64,000 nt of DNA from Tetracladium setigerum (taxonomy: Eukaryota > Ascomycota > Leotiomycetes > Helotiales): contig PZJY01000008.1 in assembly GCA_031472005.1 (NCBI GenBank), forward strand, positions 1,364,001-1,428,000, given 5' to 3'. The notes below the pieces were generated by a model, which saw nothing but the letters and a program-made list of their open reading frames with translations, was not told the origin of the DNA and did not search any database. Below are positions 1 through 12,000 of this stretch, in pieces. Each line of letters starts with the position of its first letter. Within the stretch, counting starts at the first letter, position 1. Both the position numbers and the translations under genes were made by a program.

Positions 1-2166
1 TTGGCGATGCCAGCATAGTCTGGTGTTGGATTGAAGCTGATGTTCAGTTCGTCGTTGGTGGCTTTCGAACCGAGACCGTCGGGGTGGACGAGTAGCATTG
101 ATCGCTTGGGTGCATGCCAGCCTGTATTCTCATTAGCCAATTGTCTGCCACATTTCGAGTTCGGAGAAGTTGAGCACCTTTATTGTTGAGGACGATTGTT
201 AGTACGGGGATATTGTATCGTTGAGAAATCCAGTAGACACTTCCTGGGACCGAGAAGAGGAAAGTACCATCACCGACGATTTGGACGACGAATTTGCCCT
301 TCCCCTCATATTCCGAGGCGAGTTTGATGCCGAGAGCACCACCGCCAGACCAACCTAAACCACCACCTCCACAATTAATCCAAGATCCGGGTAGAGTTGC
401 TTGAATGTTATCGGACACGAATAAAGTGTTGGTTACTGCCTCAATAGCGAATATGGAATCTTGGGGAACGCATGATCTAAGCAGGCGGCAAAGATAACCA
501 GTTCCGAAGGAGCCATCTTCTTGGGGTTTGCTTGCATCTGCAATACTGTTCAGTCGTGCAGTGTGTGCACTTCCGAGAGCGTCCCATCTTTGTGAGTAGA
601 GCTGAGAGTTGAGTTGATCTGCCAATGTACCTGAAATGTACTTTTCAAGCTGAGTGAGCGATGTGAAGCTGTCGGCTCGATACCTAGCAAGAGCATCTAA
701 GTAAAAGACTGGCATTTGGTTCTTGAGGGGATCGACATCGATATGATAGACTTGAGCGGACTTTTGGGGCTTGCACAGAGTGTTGATCCATGGGACGTCT
801 AGTTTTCTCGGTTAGCCTTTTAGGAAGAGTGTATTTGGATCACATACCACAGTCAATGATGAGAATGACATCGGCGGTTCTGATTGCCTCATCATTTCCA
901 TATCTCAAGCCCAACCAAGCTCTGTGATCTGCTGGAAAACACATATCACTTCCTCCAGTATCTAGGACGCGAAGTCCTTTGATCGTATCAGCCAGCTTTA
1001 CGATGACTGGTACTGTAGCATGGTTTCGACCAGTGTAACCGACAATCAGTAAAGGTTCCTTGGCTCCGACCAAAGCCTCTGAGATGAGCTTGACTGCACT
1101 CTCAGACAGAGCAGCAGGCTCAACTGGGTTCCAATAAGACTGTTCCAGATGGTACGGCTCTAGATCCTCTTCCATCACTTCTCTCGCGCCACACAAGTAG
1201 ACTGGACCGGCTGGGGCACTTGTCGCAAATTGCAATGCCCGATTAACCATCTGCTTGATGTTCTTTCCTGTCTTGATTTCTGCAGTGTAGCGGCAATATT
1301 GGCCGACGATTAGTTTCTGGTCTGGCACATCTTGAATCCAGTGGATGTATTCTGTGCGTGAGCCTCGCATCTCTCCTTCAATTGTGAACGGGGAGAGACC
1401 TGCAAAGAGGAAGACTGGAGCTCGGCCGCATGATGCATTGTGCACTGCTGCTCCGCTAGACCTGGAATTAGTATGGTTGATCCTGTGCTAAGGTGGAAGG
1501 AGGAGCAACTGCAAAATCATGAACTCCGGTTGGATTGTCCATGGGAAAAGATGGGTGTGACTTTGGCACAAATATACTTACAAGCCTTGGGTTCCAACAT
1601 CAACATGAACCTGTCGATGGGTTAGCTATGTTTTCATGAGGGACGTAGTGGAAGAGGCTGCCTGGCTCATGAGGTGACCGGGGACTGAGTTACATCACTC
1701 GAGTTCGGCTCCCTTCACCTGAGGGATTGGTACATACCAAAACACACTGGGGTTTTCCAGTCAAACGAGCAAAGCCATCTGCCATTGACATTGCCACCAT
1801 CTACGAGGAGCATGATTAGAAAGGCTCGAGCGACATCTAGTCAGGGAAGAAGCTCACCTCATTGGGACAGGTGATGATCTTTGGGAATTTGCCCTGGCTT
1901 TCCTTCTGGCCCTTAACCATTGCCTCCATGATACTGGGATGATCCGAGCCTGTGTCACGATATTAGAAAGACGAAAATCAATGTTGTTGTTTAATGTTAC
2001 GAACCCAGGTTGACGAAGCAGTGGGAAACACCAGCCTTGAAGATAAGAGGTCAGCCATGCTACCATAGTGTTTTTTCTTTCTCTTTTTTTCCCCCTTTGG
2101 AATCCGACATTTTAATCTTACCTCCCACAAGCTCTCAAACATGGCAAAACTGGCCGTATAAACCAT
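1..2166 (-). CDS. Thiamine-pyrophosphate-dependent enzyme (acetolactate synthase/benzoylformate decarboxylase-like), 3' end cut by window edge
   Basis: This is a ThDP enzyme with the usual N-terminal pyrimidine-binding, central and C-terminal pyrophosphate-binding domains. About eight exons can be followed. The first few are very short, starting at 2166 (MVYTASFAMFESLWE) and then AGVSHCFVNLGSDHPS. The segment around CPNEMVAMSMADGFARLTG holds the expected catalytic glutamate in CPNE. The C-terminal domain has GDGTF followed about 27 residues later by NNKG, the ThDP/Mg motif. The reading frame is still open at base 1, so the last residues are missing. The family (acetolactate synthase, benzoylformate decarboxylase and relatives) decarboxylates or condenses 2-keto acids, but I cannot assign the substrate. 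An in-frame ATG at 2307 would add 47 residues and could supply an organellar leader. One donor (GTTCGT near 2004) is weak. The family call is firm and the exact function is open. Confidence 0.87.
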
Positions 2167-3145
2167 GTTGTTGAGTTGAGCTGAACTGGGTCCCTTGAGT
2201 TCCGTGAGTGGGAGTGAAATGGGGGATGCGGGGTTGATTTGGAGTAAACAAACGGAGAGTGAATTTATGGAAGACGACAGCCTTTTCTCTAATGCGTTTT
2301 GCAGCAAGTAGCAGCTTCCGCAAATAATGGGAAGGAGTTACGAGAGGAATTTCAATGAGATTGACAAGGAAGGAAGAATCATGAAAGATTTGTAGTGGAA
2401 AGGGAGCGAGTAAGTGGTTGTCGGTGGGTAGCAGAGGTCTTGGCTGGGGAAGTGAATCGTGGGGAAAGAAGCGGCGTCCTCGGCAATTCTGGGGGCGGCT
2501 TAAGGCTCTATTCTGCGACATCAAACATGGGAGTAGGGTCAGAAATTAGGTAAAAATTAGGTACCTACCTACTGTACTGCTGCAGTGCACTGTACTTGTG
2601 CCCGTGCAGTTAGTTGCCGGTGAGAAAGAAGAACCGAGTCGAGATCTTTAGTCCCACTATCATTCATTATTCTGACCGAGAAGAAGTAAAGGAACGTTCA
2701 ATCTAATAATTAATTGTCATTATGACGACCGCACACAGCCCACCTAGTTGCAACGCGTGTCCGCAGGACCTATTATCATTCATAATTGGGCACGTCCTTT
2801 GTCAAGGCAAAGTGTACCTATACGTTCGTTGGAGAGGACGCAGTCACGTGAATTTTCAAGTCTCTTGATGTCTACTCGGGAAACAACAATTCTCCTATTG
2901 CCATTTTATCCTCGCTACCAAGCTATCCTATCTAAACAATCTGGCCCTATCACAAACGCCAATTTCTCGGAAACTTTACATTGGTGTAATCAATCAGCTA
3001 TCACCCAATGTTTCAGAATAAACTGATCCGTTTCACGAAAGCCGATGTCCAAGAGAGGTATTGGGTGTCATGTAATCCAATTGCTATCCGAAATAACTAG
3101 CTATCCTAAAACAAACGGATCCCATCCCCCAAAAAATCAACAGAT
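2167..3145. other. Intergenic region upstream of the ThDP enzyme
   Basis: This is the shared region between the ThDP enzyme (reading left) and the 3' end of the next gene. It contains a GGTACCTACCTACTGTAC block near 2561-2578, a copy of the short motif that recurs in the non-coding DNA of this window, and a CACGTGA E-box-like site near 2845. A 92-codon open frame at 2748-3026 has no recognisable features. I see no gene here. Confidence 0.5.
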
Positions 3146-4192
3146 TTATTCGTAGCGGTAGACGCCATCTGAATACAAAACACGTTCTCGTCGTTGAGCT
3201 GGTCCAACCGAGAAGCGTCTTCCAGGCATCTGCCTCTCCCTCAATCTCTGCTTCATGGCTTGTGCCTCCTCCTCCTCTCTCCTCAACTTAGCCGCCATCT
3301 CTCTCTCCTCGGACCGCCTCCTGGATTCAACCGAGGAGGGGATTCTCTCCGAAGCCACCACTCGCTCATCTAATCTCATCCCGCTCATCATTCCCTGGAC
3401 GCCTTTGGTCTGATCAACAACAGGCGCAAGGAAAGGTCGGTTTCTCGTTGGTGCTGGCGGCAGTGGCACCGCTGGTCTTCGCTTAATCGCCTCGTCGTGG
3501 GCTCTGATGCGCTCAGCTCGTCGTCTTTCGGCTTCGAGTTCGGCGATGCGCTCATCCCGGTGGTGTTTCGCTTCAGCCCTGGCTCGCTCCTCGGCTTGGG
3601 TTTGAAGATCGAAGGAAGTGTGGGAGGAAGATGGAGAATCCCAATGAGGCCGGGAAGACGAGGTGGAGCGGCGAGGTCGCTCGCCCACGACTGCGCCGAC
3701 GGAGGGAATTCTGACGTTTGGAGGTGGGCGTGGTCGCTCATCGACGATGATGGGACGGCCTCGGGAAACTGGCGAGTTGGGTGCGGTAAATGTTTCCTTG
3801 AATGCTCGCGGTGGGGTTCGCGGGGCTTGAGTTGGTGGAGAGTCGACAATGATGATTCGCTCCTTTTTGTGTTCTCGTTTTGGTCCGGTGCGAGAGGAGC
3901 CCGAACGACGCTTGCCATCTCGTCGTCGGAGACTCTCGTCGCTGTGATGAGAGGAGGTGGGAGCTGATCGTGGAGGGGTGTGGGGAAGAGTTGGGAAGCC
4001 TCTTTGGTGTTGGGTGAGGATGAACTCGGTGGTTGGCTCGTCCCATTGAATTTTCCGTGGGGTATTCTCAATGATGGATTGAGCAGCGCATGGCCGTCCT
4101 GGAATGCCATATTGGCAAATGGATGTTTGGCTGAAGGTCTTGCGAGTTCGCGCGTCTGGGTAGACGTCAACGTAGATGTTGGTGACACACAT
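3146..4192 (-). CDS. Low-complexity fungal protein, function unknown
   Basis: This is a single-exon frame of 348 residues starting at MCVTNIYVDVYPDARTRKTF. I chose this start because the upstream in-frame extension to 4342 is Thr/Pro/Gln-rich leader-like sequence. The short N-terminal part, with Cys-containing QYGIPGRPC, looks folded and resembles the start of fungal proteins of unknown function. The middle is Ser/Pro/Arg-rich and probably disordered, with repeats of the type IIIVD and RPIIVDERPRP. A Glu/Arg/Lys-rich stretch near residues 200-245 (AEERARAEAKHHRDERIAEL) predicts a charged helix or coiled coil, and a second lies near 300-330. There is no enzymatic motif, signal peptide or membrane segment. 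It could be a nuclear or cytoskeletal adaptor, but that is speculation. A 453-residue overlapping frame on the same strand looks like a shadow. Confidence 0.6.
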   Translation of the reverse strand: MCVTNIYVDVYPDARTRKTFSQTSICQYGIPGRPCAAQSIIENTPRKIQWDEPTTEFILTQHQRGFPTLPHTPPRSAPTSSHHSDESLRRRDGKRRSGSSRTGPKREHKKERIIIVDSPPTQAPRTPPRAFKETFTAPNSPVSRGRPIIVDERPRPPPNVRIPSVGAVVGERPRRSTSSSRPHWDSPSSSHTSFDLQTQAEERARAEAKHHRDERIAELEAERRRAERIRAHDEAIKRRPAVPLPPAPTRNRPFLAPVVDQTKGVQGMMSGMRLDERVVASERIPSSVESRRRSEEREMAAKLRREEEEAQAMKQRLRERQMPGRRFSVGPAQRRERVLYSDGVYRYE

Positions 4193-4537
4193 TGTGAGTG
4201 TTGAACGTAAATTGGCCGGTTTGGCGCGAAGAAGTGGTGGTTTCTGTTGATATGCCGATGTGAGATCGGACTTGTTGGTGTTAGTCGGTTGTTGGTTGGT
4301 GGTTGATAATACGTCAGTCTCCTGGGTCGGGAATGAAAACAAGTCGAATTTCTGTCTCTATGCGGTTGTGGAGAGGCATGAAGACGACATGTGTTTTTAT
4401 ATGAGAAGGTGCGAGGAGAGTATTGGGAAGGGATATTGACCACGGAGGCGAAGCTAGTGGGAATGTGCCTTGTGTTGACCGAGCAAGTGTGATGATATAT
4501 ACCGGGCTCGGTGTGAGTGAGTGCAAGATGGATGGAT

Positions 4538-4560
4538 GTTTGTTTGTTTGTTTGTTTGTG
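4538..4560. repeat. (TTTG)n microsatellite
   Basis: There are about five perfect TTTG units in the upstream region of the low-complexity protein gene. It is an ordinary simple repeat. Confidence 0.8.
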
Positions 4561-7031
4561 GGTAGTGAGAGAAGAAGAGAGAACAAGCAGAAAGATTTTG
4601 CGGGTGGGACGCGAAGAATATATGTCAACATGGAGAAGTCGAGTGTACTCGGCAACAAAAGGACCTGCAGCCTGTCTGCCTAGACGAGCGTGCAGACTAG
4701 CGACCGAGTGACTGTTTGCGGCAGCCAGGAGTGACTGCAAAGCCTCCAAGCTTTCAGTGTGGGGTGGTCAGGGGGGGAGGGGTCTCAATTCTCCTCCTTG
4801 CAACTGACCGACAGGCGAGACACACGCAATTGAGTCCTATCACAGGCCAGGCAGAAAGATGGAGATCCTCAGGGAGTGGATCAATCAGCCTTGCCAGTGT
4901 CCCGCTAGGGGTTCGTGACGACTGCTCGTTCACCGGCAAGGACTGCAGGACTGAGGCACGGAGAGAGAAAGGGGATTAGGGCATTGGGGGAGGTGGTGGC
5001 TGGTGGCTGAGGTAGGAGGCCTCATTTGTTCCATGCGGCAGGCGGCATGCACTGAGGACTCATCGGCCGCCATGGTTGCGAGAAGCGGAGACCTCACGAG
5101 CTTTGTGGGTGTGGAGGGAGGGGAGTCAGAATAATGAGAGAAGAAGTGGGCGAGAGAACATAGGAAACATGGCAATAATAATAATAACAATAGTAATGGA
5201 AGGTGTTGAGGGGGGAGGAGGAACGATAAGCGAGACGAGTCCGGATGAACAAAACAAAGTAAATACACGACCACGACGAAAAGAGAATGCAATGGTACAG
5301 ACTGTGAAAACTAACAACCCCAAGAAAATCATCAAGAGAGCGAAAAGGACTTTGCACACTCCTTTGCACTTTGCAATAATCTAATCTTGAATTTGAGGAA
5401 AAGGAGGAGGAGGCCATGCATGTTTCAAGTCAGTCATCTGTCAAATGACGAGGCCTCCAAGGTGTCTTGTGTGTGTGTGTGTAGCATGCAAGCTTGCACG
5501 CCGCCGCCAGAGATGATACTTGTGTATGTCGTTGAAGGAATACCGAGAACAAAGTGTGTGGTTGTTGTGTGTGTGTGGGTTGGGTGGTTCAAAGGCGGCG
5601 AAGAGGGGGGGGAGGGTCGGCCAGATGTTTTGGGGTGGTGGGCAGCGGCATCCCATTTCAGGCAGTGCATCTTGACCGAGCTCCCTCCCTCCCACTCGCA
5701 CGCCGGTTTTCCCTCCTCAGCCACTGGGACTACTACGGAGTAGGTAGGTAGGTACCGTACTTTGTAACTCTCATGAATTCAATTCAATTCTTTCATCATC
5801 GTTTATCATCATACATCTCTCTCTCTTGATGTCGCTGTCGCTGTCGCTATCGCTGTTCACTCTTCTGGCCAAGCGAGCTCGAGCATTGGTCATGTCATCT
5901 GGACTGGGTCTCTGATATATTGTCTCGTCTTCTGTCAGTACCTTTCATTGCCATTACTGTTGCCGTACTCATTGATCCATCCTCGAGGGCATTGGTAAGA
6001 ATGGAATGTTTCTTGCACAATGATGTCTTCGTAACCCATCTTCGAAAATCTGCCTGGTGCAACGACGACAACCACCACGATCACGACCACGACCACCACA
6101 ACCATCATTAAGCAACAATAAGAATCATCAAAAGCAGGTACAGTAGTAAGTAACCCTATTGTTCACCCTCTGCCTCCGTACCACCACCGACTACTGAAAA
6201 GCCGCCAAACTTTAAATAAGGTAGCCACCTTCTGCTGCTCTTTTATGGTTGGTTATTTGTTGAAAAGGTAATTGAGGTCGGGTGGCCTGAAGAGATTATC
6301 ATTGCACTACTGTAGGCACCAGAATCTGCCTTGTTACCTATGATTGGAAATAATTGAGATGGTGTGCTGCTACTCCCGGAATAATCAGGATATGCTTTCA
6401 TTGATTGCTGTATTATTATGATTATTATGATTATTATTGATTATGAGCTTCTGTTCTGTCCCGTCTGTCTCGTTTGTTTCGCCGCCTGTCTCGTCCTTCG
6501 GTCAGAGGCTGTGCAGTCAGTATGCGTGCATGCTTGCTTCCCTTCTATTATCATTCGAGATTATTGGCTTTATGAAACAATTGTGTCACTTCACTTCTGG
6601 GACCGCCGTCTCAAGGAAAAGGGCCTCGTGGTCATGGCCCTCCTGGCGCTTCCATGAAAGCTTTGTGCCTCATCCGTCCTTTTCTCCTGTACAGTACCTG
6701 CATCAATGAGCACCCGAAGGCTTCGTGTTGTGGTGATCCTTCCGGACTTCTCTGCTCGCATCGTATCGTCACGTGTTTGATCAACTCCACCAAGCCCAAT
6801 GATTGAATCGAGTGTCCAGACCACCTTTCTCTATTGGGCGAGAGTACGCTCGCTACTGAAGCGGTTGCTTGATCTGTTCTTCGAAGCTATAATAGGCTAC
6901 ACCTGCTCATGCTTGATGCAGACTGTATGGCACGTGTTTATCACTGGGTCGATCCAAGCGAAGAGAAGAGCTACAGTAAACCTCATATTCAAGACTTCAG
7001 GTCTACCTAGGTACATAGGTATCTAGATAGA

Positions 7032-7286
7032 TCAAAGGAGGCAGAAAGCATATCTTCTACCAAAGTACCAATCCTTCTGACGGAATAGGTGGGATTGAGA
7101 GCTCACCATTGATAGTGTTGCCTGAGCTCGCATGAGATCTACGATGGTATCGTTGGTATTTTTCATGCTGTATCTTGCATTAGAGAGAATGCTGGAACAG
7201 CTTTGGGCTTTGTTGGCTTTCACCTTCAGTATTTCTCTGGACACCTTTGAAAGTTTTCTAAACTGTTCAGTGAAAGTGTTGTTCAC
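7032..7286 (-). other. Possible coding remnant or exon, helical 84-codon frame
   Basis: The frame has no ATG at its first codon (it opens on GTG). It reads as an amphipathic helical segment (for example FRKLSKVSREILKVKANKA) rather than the Ser/Pro low-complexity text typical of chance frames here. It ends near ATG-GTGAGC, which could be a splice donor. It faintly recalls helical parts of fungal STAND or ubiquitin-like-domain proteins, which is only an impression. No upstream or downstream exon can be joined with confidence. It may be a gene relic or chance. Confidence 0.18.
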
Positions 7287-7516
7287 CTTGGACTACATCA
7301 TAGGTAGGTAGGTATCTTTTTCTCGATTTTTCCCAGTTCAAGACTCCTCCTCCAAACTGAAAAACAACATCATGCTTCAACTAATCTTCTCATGATTTCA
7401 TCTACCTCATCAATTCCTCCGTAAAACGGTATTACCACATACACCACTCCTCACTCCGTATCCTCTTATCGCCACCGTAGACTGTGGTGATTTAAACAAG
7501 CTCAAGACTAGCAAAG

Positions 7517-8262
7517 ATGTCTGAACACGAGCCTGATTACGAGTGGAAGCCAAGCAAAGTAAGGTATCACCTCTCAATATTACTATCTTGGGGCTAACTT
7601 ACCGGATCAACAGATGGGCCTTCTTCTTGCACTCATAGCACGAGGGGTTCACATCTACGGGAAGGACCGAGGCGAGAAGAGAACTGGGGACTCGGCACAG
7701 CTCCGTTATAATGCCCGCATGGATTTTGTCACCATGTTCAACGAGGCGCTGAGTGGGAAGGATCGCTATGATGAGGACTTTCCCATCCAGGTCATACTGG
7801 ACAAGCTTGACGAGGTCTTGGTGCAGCAAAAGCACGTTGTAGGTCCAGGTGGCTTGATGGAGCGCAACGGTCGTGGTAGAATCACTCGATCTCTCACTCT
7901 TGCTTTCAAGCGCACTCGGGATTGCTATTTCAATCCTACCGATGCTGAGTGGGAGTCTGCTAGAAAGAGGGAGGAAATCAACAAGCAACGCGCCGGGCAG
8001 GGCCAGCCTCCTCTTCCAGACTGTAAGTGATGGCCCTCCAACAATCTAGAGTCGATGTCAATGGGAATAGTGCTGATGCTCAATAGCTGCATTCAGCACC
8101 GCTTCAGCTTCCGAGAACCGGATTGCCGCTCCTGCCACAATTGCAAGTACGGTCTATCGCAATAGATCTGCTGTGCCAGATCCTGGAACCGCAGACATGG
8201 CATACACCCCAGCAACCTACATATCTCAAGCTCGTCGTGGCCACTCCGCCGCCCCTCGCTGA
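7517..8262 (+). CDS. Conserved-looking fungal protein of unknown function, three exons
   Basis: Translation starts at 7517 (MSEHEPDYEWKPSK). The first intron (7559-7613) joins in frame to MGLLLALIARGVHIYGKDRG. A second intron (8023-8086) joins PD to SAFSTASASENR. The stop is at 8260-8262, giving about 208 residues. The central part (FVTMFNEALSGKDRYDEDFP, then a helical segment with EVLVQQKHVVGPGG) looks like a compact helical domain. The last 60 residues are Ala/Ser/Thr-rich and probably disordered. No signal peptide, membrane segment or catalytic motif is visible. Clean phase-compatible GT-AG introns, both removing frame-breaking sequence, are the main evidence that this is a real gene. I do not recognise the family. 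Confidence 0.7.
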
Positions 8263-9040
8263 GATAATTACACACTTCTCTTGTTTCCTAAAGGAAGTGA
8301 CTTTTTTCTTACTTCAAAAGTCACTCAGGCCCGAATTTACCGAAAGTTTGGATGCACTTGAGTCTACATACTCTCTTCGTTAAGCGAGGGAGCAATGCTG
8401 TTGTGATTACGCAGCAACTGCTCTCTGAAAGCCTGGATTTCTTGCCTGTCACTCAAGTATGCACTCTTAAGAGACATGCGGTGGATATTCTCCGATGGGC
8501 ATGGGATGTGGAACTGAAAAACTGCCTGGGTTACCAATAGAATTGACTCGCTGCATACTCTTTGCTTTGAAACTCACGCTTGTAAAACAAATGAAGTTGA
8601 GCAAGTTTAAAACTGCAACAAAATTAAATGAAGAAGTGCACAAGCTGTGAAATGGTACTTGAAACACTAAAATTACTTGGACACTCTAGTCTCTAAGATA
8701 CTTAATTAACATAATAGTTGGAAGATAGAGTGATTATTGAAAGGTGTTAAATTTGAAACTGAATTATGAGCTCGTCTACGGTTTGTTGACATTCTTTCTG
8801 GAAAGGGGTTGGATCGGAAATGGTTGACCGCCTTCGGCAGCCGCCCCCATCCTGTCAATGTCCAAGTGTCTTTCTTCAACGTACGGACCCTTTGAATGAT
8901 ATTGCGACTCGACCATTCTACATCCCGCGCTCTACCCAAGAATCCATGGAGCTGCTAGAAACACCTGCTGGACACCTGGTTGATGTGCAGCTTATTTGAG
9001 GCTCATCGCCTCACCACTGATTTCTTCCCCCCACCAAACC
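8263..9040. other. Intergenic region before PIK1
   Basis: This is AT-rich 3' flank of the preceding gene followed by the PIK1 promoter. A CT-rich stretch (TTTCTTCCCCCCACC) directly precedes the PIK1 start codon. I see no gene or RNA. Confidence 0.5.
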
Positions 9041-12000
9041 ATGTCGTGGGATCTGCTGAAACGGTTCATCGAATCCGAGGTCTTTAACCAAAATCCCTTT
9101 CTCTCTGTTGCTTATCTTTCGTAAGTACAGATACCGGCTTGCTCCTGGAACTCAAAAGCTGATCGGTGCAATAGGCGCTACGCCGATCATGTCGGAATAC
9201 ATTATATCCTCTGCTCGAAGCTTCGTCAGTTTAGCTACGAGGAAATTGAGTTCTTCCTCCCCCAACTCTGTCACCTCATAATAAGCGTTGACAATGAGTC
9301 AATGGCCTTGGAGGAGTTTATCTTGGATCTCTGCGAGGAATCCGTGAATGCTGCTCTACTGGTGGGTTTCAGGAACATTCTTTGTCCATTCTCTCAAGAT
9401 GCTAAGATGTGCTGCAGACATTCTGGCTCTTCCAAACGTACCTCCACGACCTCTCATCCAACCCACAATCAAAGCCCTTCCAAACATGTCGGAGGATATA
9501 CAACAGGGTCCAGCATATTGTATTTGGGGTGCGGAGCCAGCAGGGAATGAAAAGATCAAGGAGAATACACTGCCGGTGACAGTTTTGGCCAGTTTTGTGC
9601 TCGCAGGCGTAGCAGCGCCTTTCTTCCCCGATGGGCTGGTCCATTGGCTATCTCGCAGGCAAGGAAACCCCAACCAGTGGAAGATGTCGCATCAGAGGCG
9701 ACCCATACCCAACAAAAGATACCGGCTCGTAGTAACACAGTCACTCCCGGATCTACACGGACGAGGACAGCAAAGGAGGCTGGCAGGGTTGCAAGCGCGC
9801 CAGCAAATGGCAGTCTGTCAGGAAGCTCAAAATTGGGAAGAGCAAGCTCGCTCAACAGAGCGAATTCTTCACAGTCAACTAGGAGGCAGCTTGAACGACG
9901 GCCACGGCCAACCCACCTTGACTTGGAAGCGTCGGATCCTCGTGCAAGCTCCTCATCTCTCCCTCTACCAGACCACCAATCTTCTCCAAAGAATTCGAGA
10001 CCTACTACTCCTGCAACAGCTGGTCTTGTTCAGAGACATCCGGACCTGGCACTAAAAAAACATCACCATGTCACCAGACCGCTCACCCCATCCGTGCTAT
10101 CAGATGCCCAGAAGGTCAAGCTCTTGAGACAAAACTACTTCCGCTGTGAAACACAATTCCTGACGGCACTCGAGGATATTTCAAATCGGCTAGTCATTGT
10201 TCCCAAACCAGCGCGTCTGAGTGCATTGCGTGCAGAGCTTGCGTTGATAGCACAAGACCTACCGGCGGAGGTAGACATCCCGGTAATCTGCCCACCGACA
10301 TTGGTAGACGGAATCCCAAGTAAAAGCAGGCATCACAGAATTGTGCGATTGAATCCAGCGGAGGCCGTGGTACTAAATAGTGCCGAAAAAGTGCCGTATT
10401 TGCTTATGGTTGAAATATTACGCGATGACTTCACATTCGATCCAAATACGCCTGATAACCAAAGGCTGCTGGGTAAACTTCTGGCTGAGCAGGGCTCTGG
10501 GAGAAGACGGATCTTTGATCTCACCGAGTCTGGGAGATCAAAGGCAAAGGCGAAAAATTCGGGAAGTGCGTCAGACAGTGTGTTTGAACCTGTGTCTGGA
10601 GACCTTGGAAGCTCACCTCTGATTCAAGAATTCAATTCGGATCCTCCACGAGATAAAACCCCACCTCTCCAGCCCTCTCACATTTCTAGCGGCACGAAAA
10701 CATTATCAGCAATTGCTCTAGCAACACCACGAACCTCCGGTGCATCGGGTTCTCGATCAGGCAGTCCTGGCCCATCACGAAAGATGACCCTGCCATACTA
10801 TGGTAGGTCTGGGGCTCCCGATCAACCCGACTTTTCCGCTCTCGCGACGCACATGCGAACGGCTTCTCAAATGCTGGCACAACTCGATTCGACGAGCGGG
10901 AAACGACCTAAACACGAGGTTGAAGCGATACGTGCTAAGATCATTGCAAGCATGCAGAGCCTTGAAGAACAAAACTTTGATGTCAACCATACTTCCAACG
11001 CGCCCACATTCGACACCATCCTCGCAAATGCTAATGCTGCAGCTGCCAATCTTAGCGCAGTCGATATTGAAGAGGAACCTACGGCTGATGGTATTCTCAA
11101 CTCTGCTGGTGCCGCACGAATGGAGAACGATCGAGCAACAGGTGGTGTGCAGCGAAAGGGTGATCGAGATGACCCAAGTGCCGCTACGTTTGGTGAAGCT
11201 TGGAATGTGAAGAAAGAGCGCATCAGAAAATCCTCACCATATGGTTGGATGCCCAATTGGGATGTCCTTAGTGTTATTGTAAAGACTGGTGCCGATTTGA
11301 GACAAGAGGCCTTTGCTGTTCAATTGATTGAAACCTGCAACAAAATTTGGGAAGACTCTGAGCCCAGAGTCCCAGTATGGGTACAGCAGATGAAGATACT
11401 CGTAACGGGTGAATCTTCAGGTCTGATTGAGACCATCACAAATGGGGTTTCTCTCCACTCCCTAAAGCGAAGTCTGACACTAGCCACCATTGAAGCGGGA
11501 CAAAATCCTCGAAAAAGAATTGCGACTTTACAAGATCATTTCGTAAAGGCCTTTGGACCTCCCGAGAGCGAACCGTATCAGGCTGCAGTCGACGCTTTTA
11601 AGAAATCTCTTGCTGCATACAGCATCATCTCATACGTACTGCAGCTCAAAGATCGACACAACGGAAATGTTTTGATTGACAACGAGGGTCACATAATTCA
11701 CATTGATTTCGGCTTCATGCTCTCCAACTCTCCAGGATCTGTGGGCTTCGAAGCCGCGCCTTTCAAATTGACCCAAGAGTATGTTGATGTTCTAGGCGGT
11801 GTTGGTTCTCCTGCGTTTGAAGATTACAAAAAGTTGTGCAAGCAAGCATTTCAGGGTAAGTTTCACATCGTTCTGCCCATTTTCACGACGCTAACATGTT
11901 GTAGCATTACGGCGGTCAGCAGATTATCTGATAGATCTTGTCAGCATGATGGGACGCGAATCCAAGATGCCATGCTTCTCGTATGGTGAACTCCAGGCCA

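Larger units (their letters stand above)
4193..7516. other. 3.3-kb intergenic region with simple-sequence tracts
   Basis: This is probably the long 5' leader and promoter of the gene to the left plus the promoter of the gene to the right. It contains (TTTG)n at about 4538-4560, GT-rich tracts at 5468-5482 and 5558-5580, CTGTCG-type repeats near 5828-5852, an ACC/GAC-rich tract at 6060-6110 and an (ATT)n tract at 6410-6440. GGTAGGTA blocks occur near 5742 and 7302. All open frames here are low-complexity or short. One helical-looking frame at 7032-7286 (-) is listed separately. Confidence 0.5.

Noticed and set aside
3388..4749. 453-codon open frame overlapping the 348-residue gene on the same strand
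   Set aside because: Its translation is His/Thr/Ser/Pro text without helices or motifs, while the overlapping frame has a compact start and regular charged helices.
9521..9631. Programmed ribosomal frameshifting in PIK1
   Set aside because: Two successive shifts of the same sign lack slippery heptamers or visible downstream structures, and fungal PIK1 genes are not known to use recoding.
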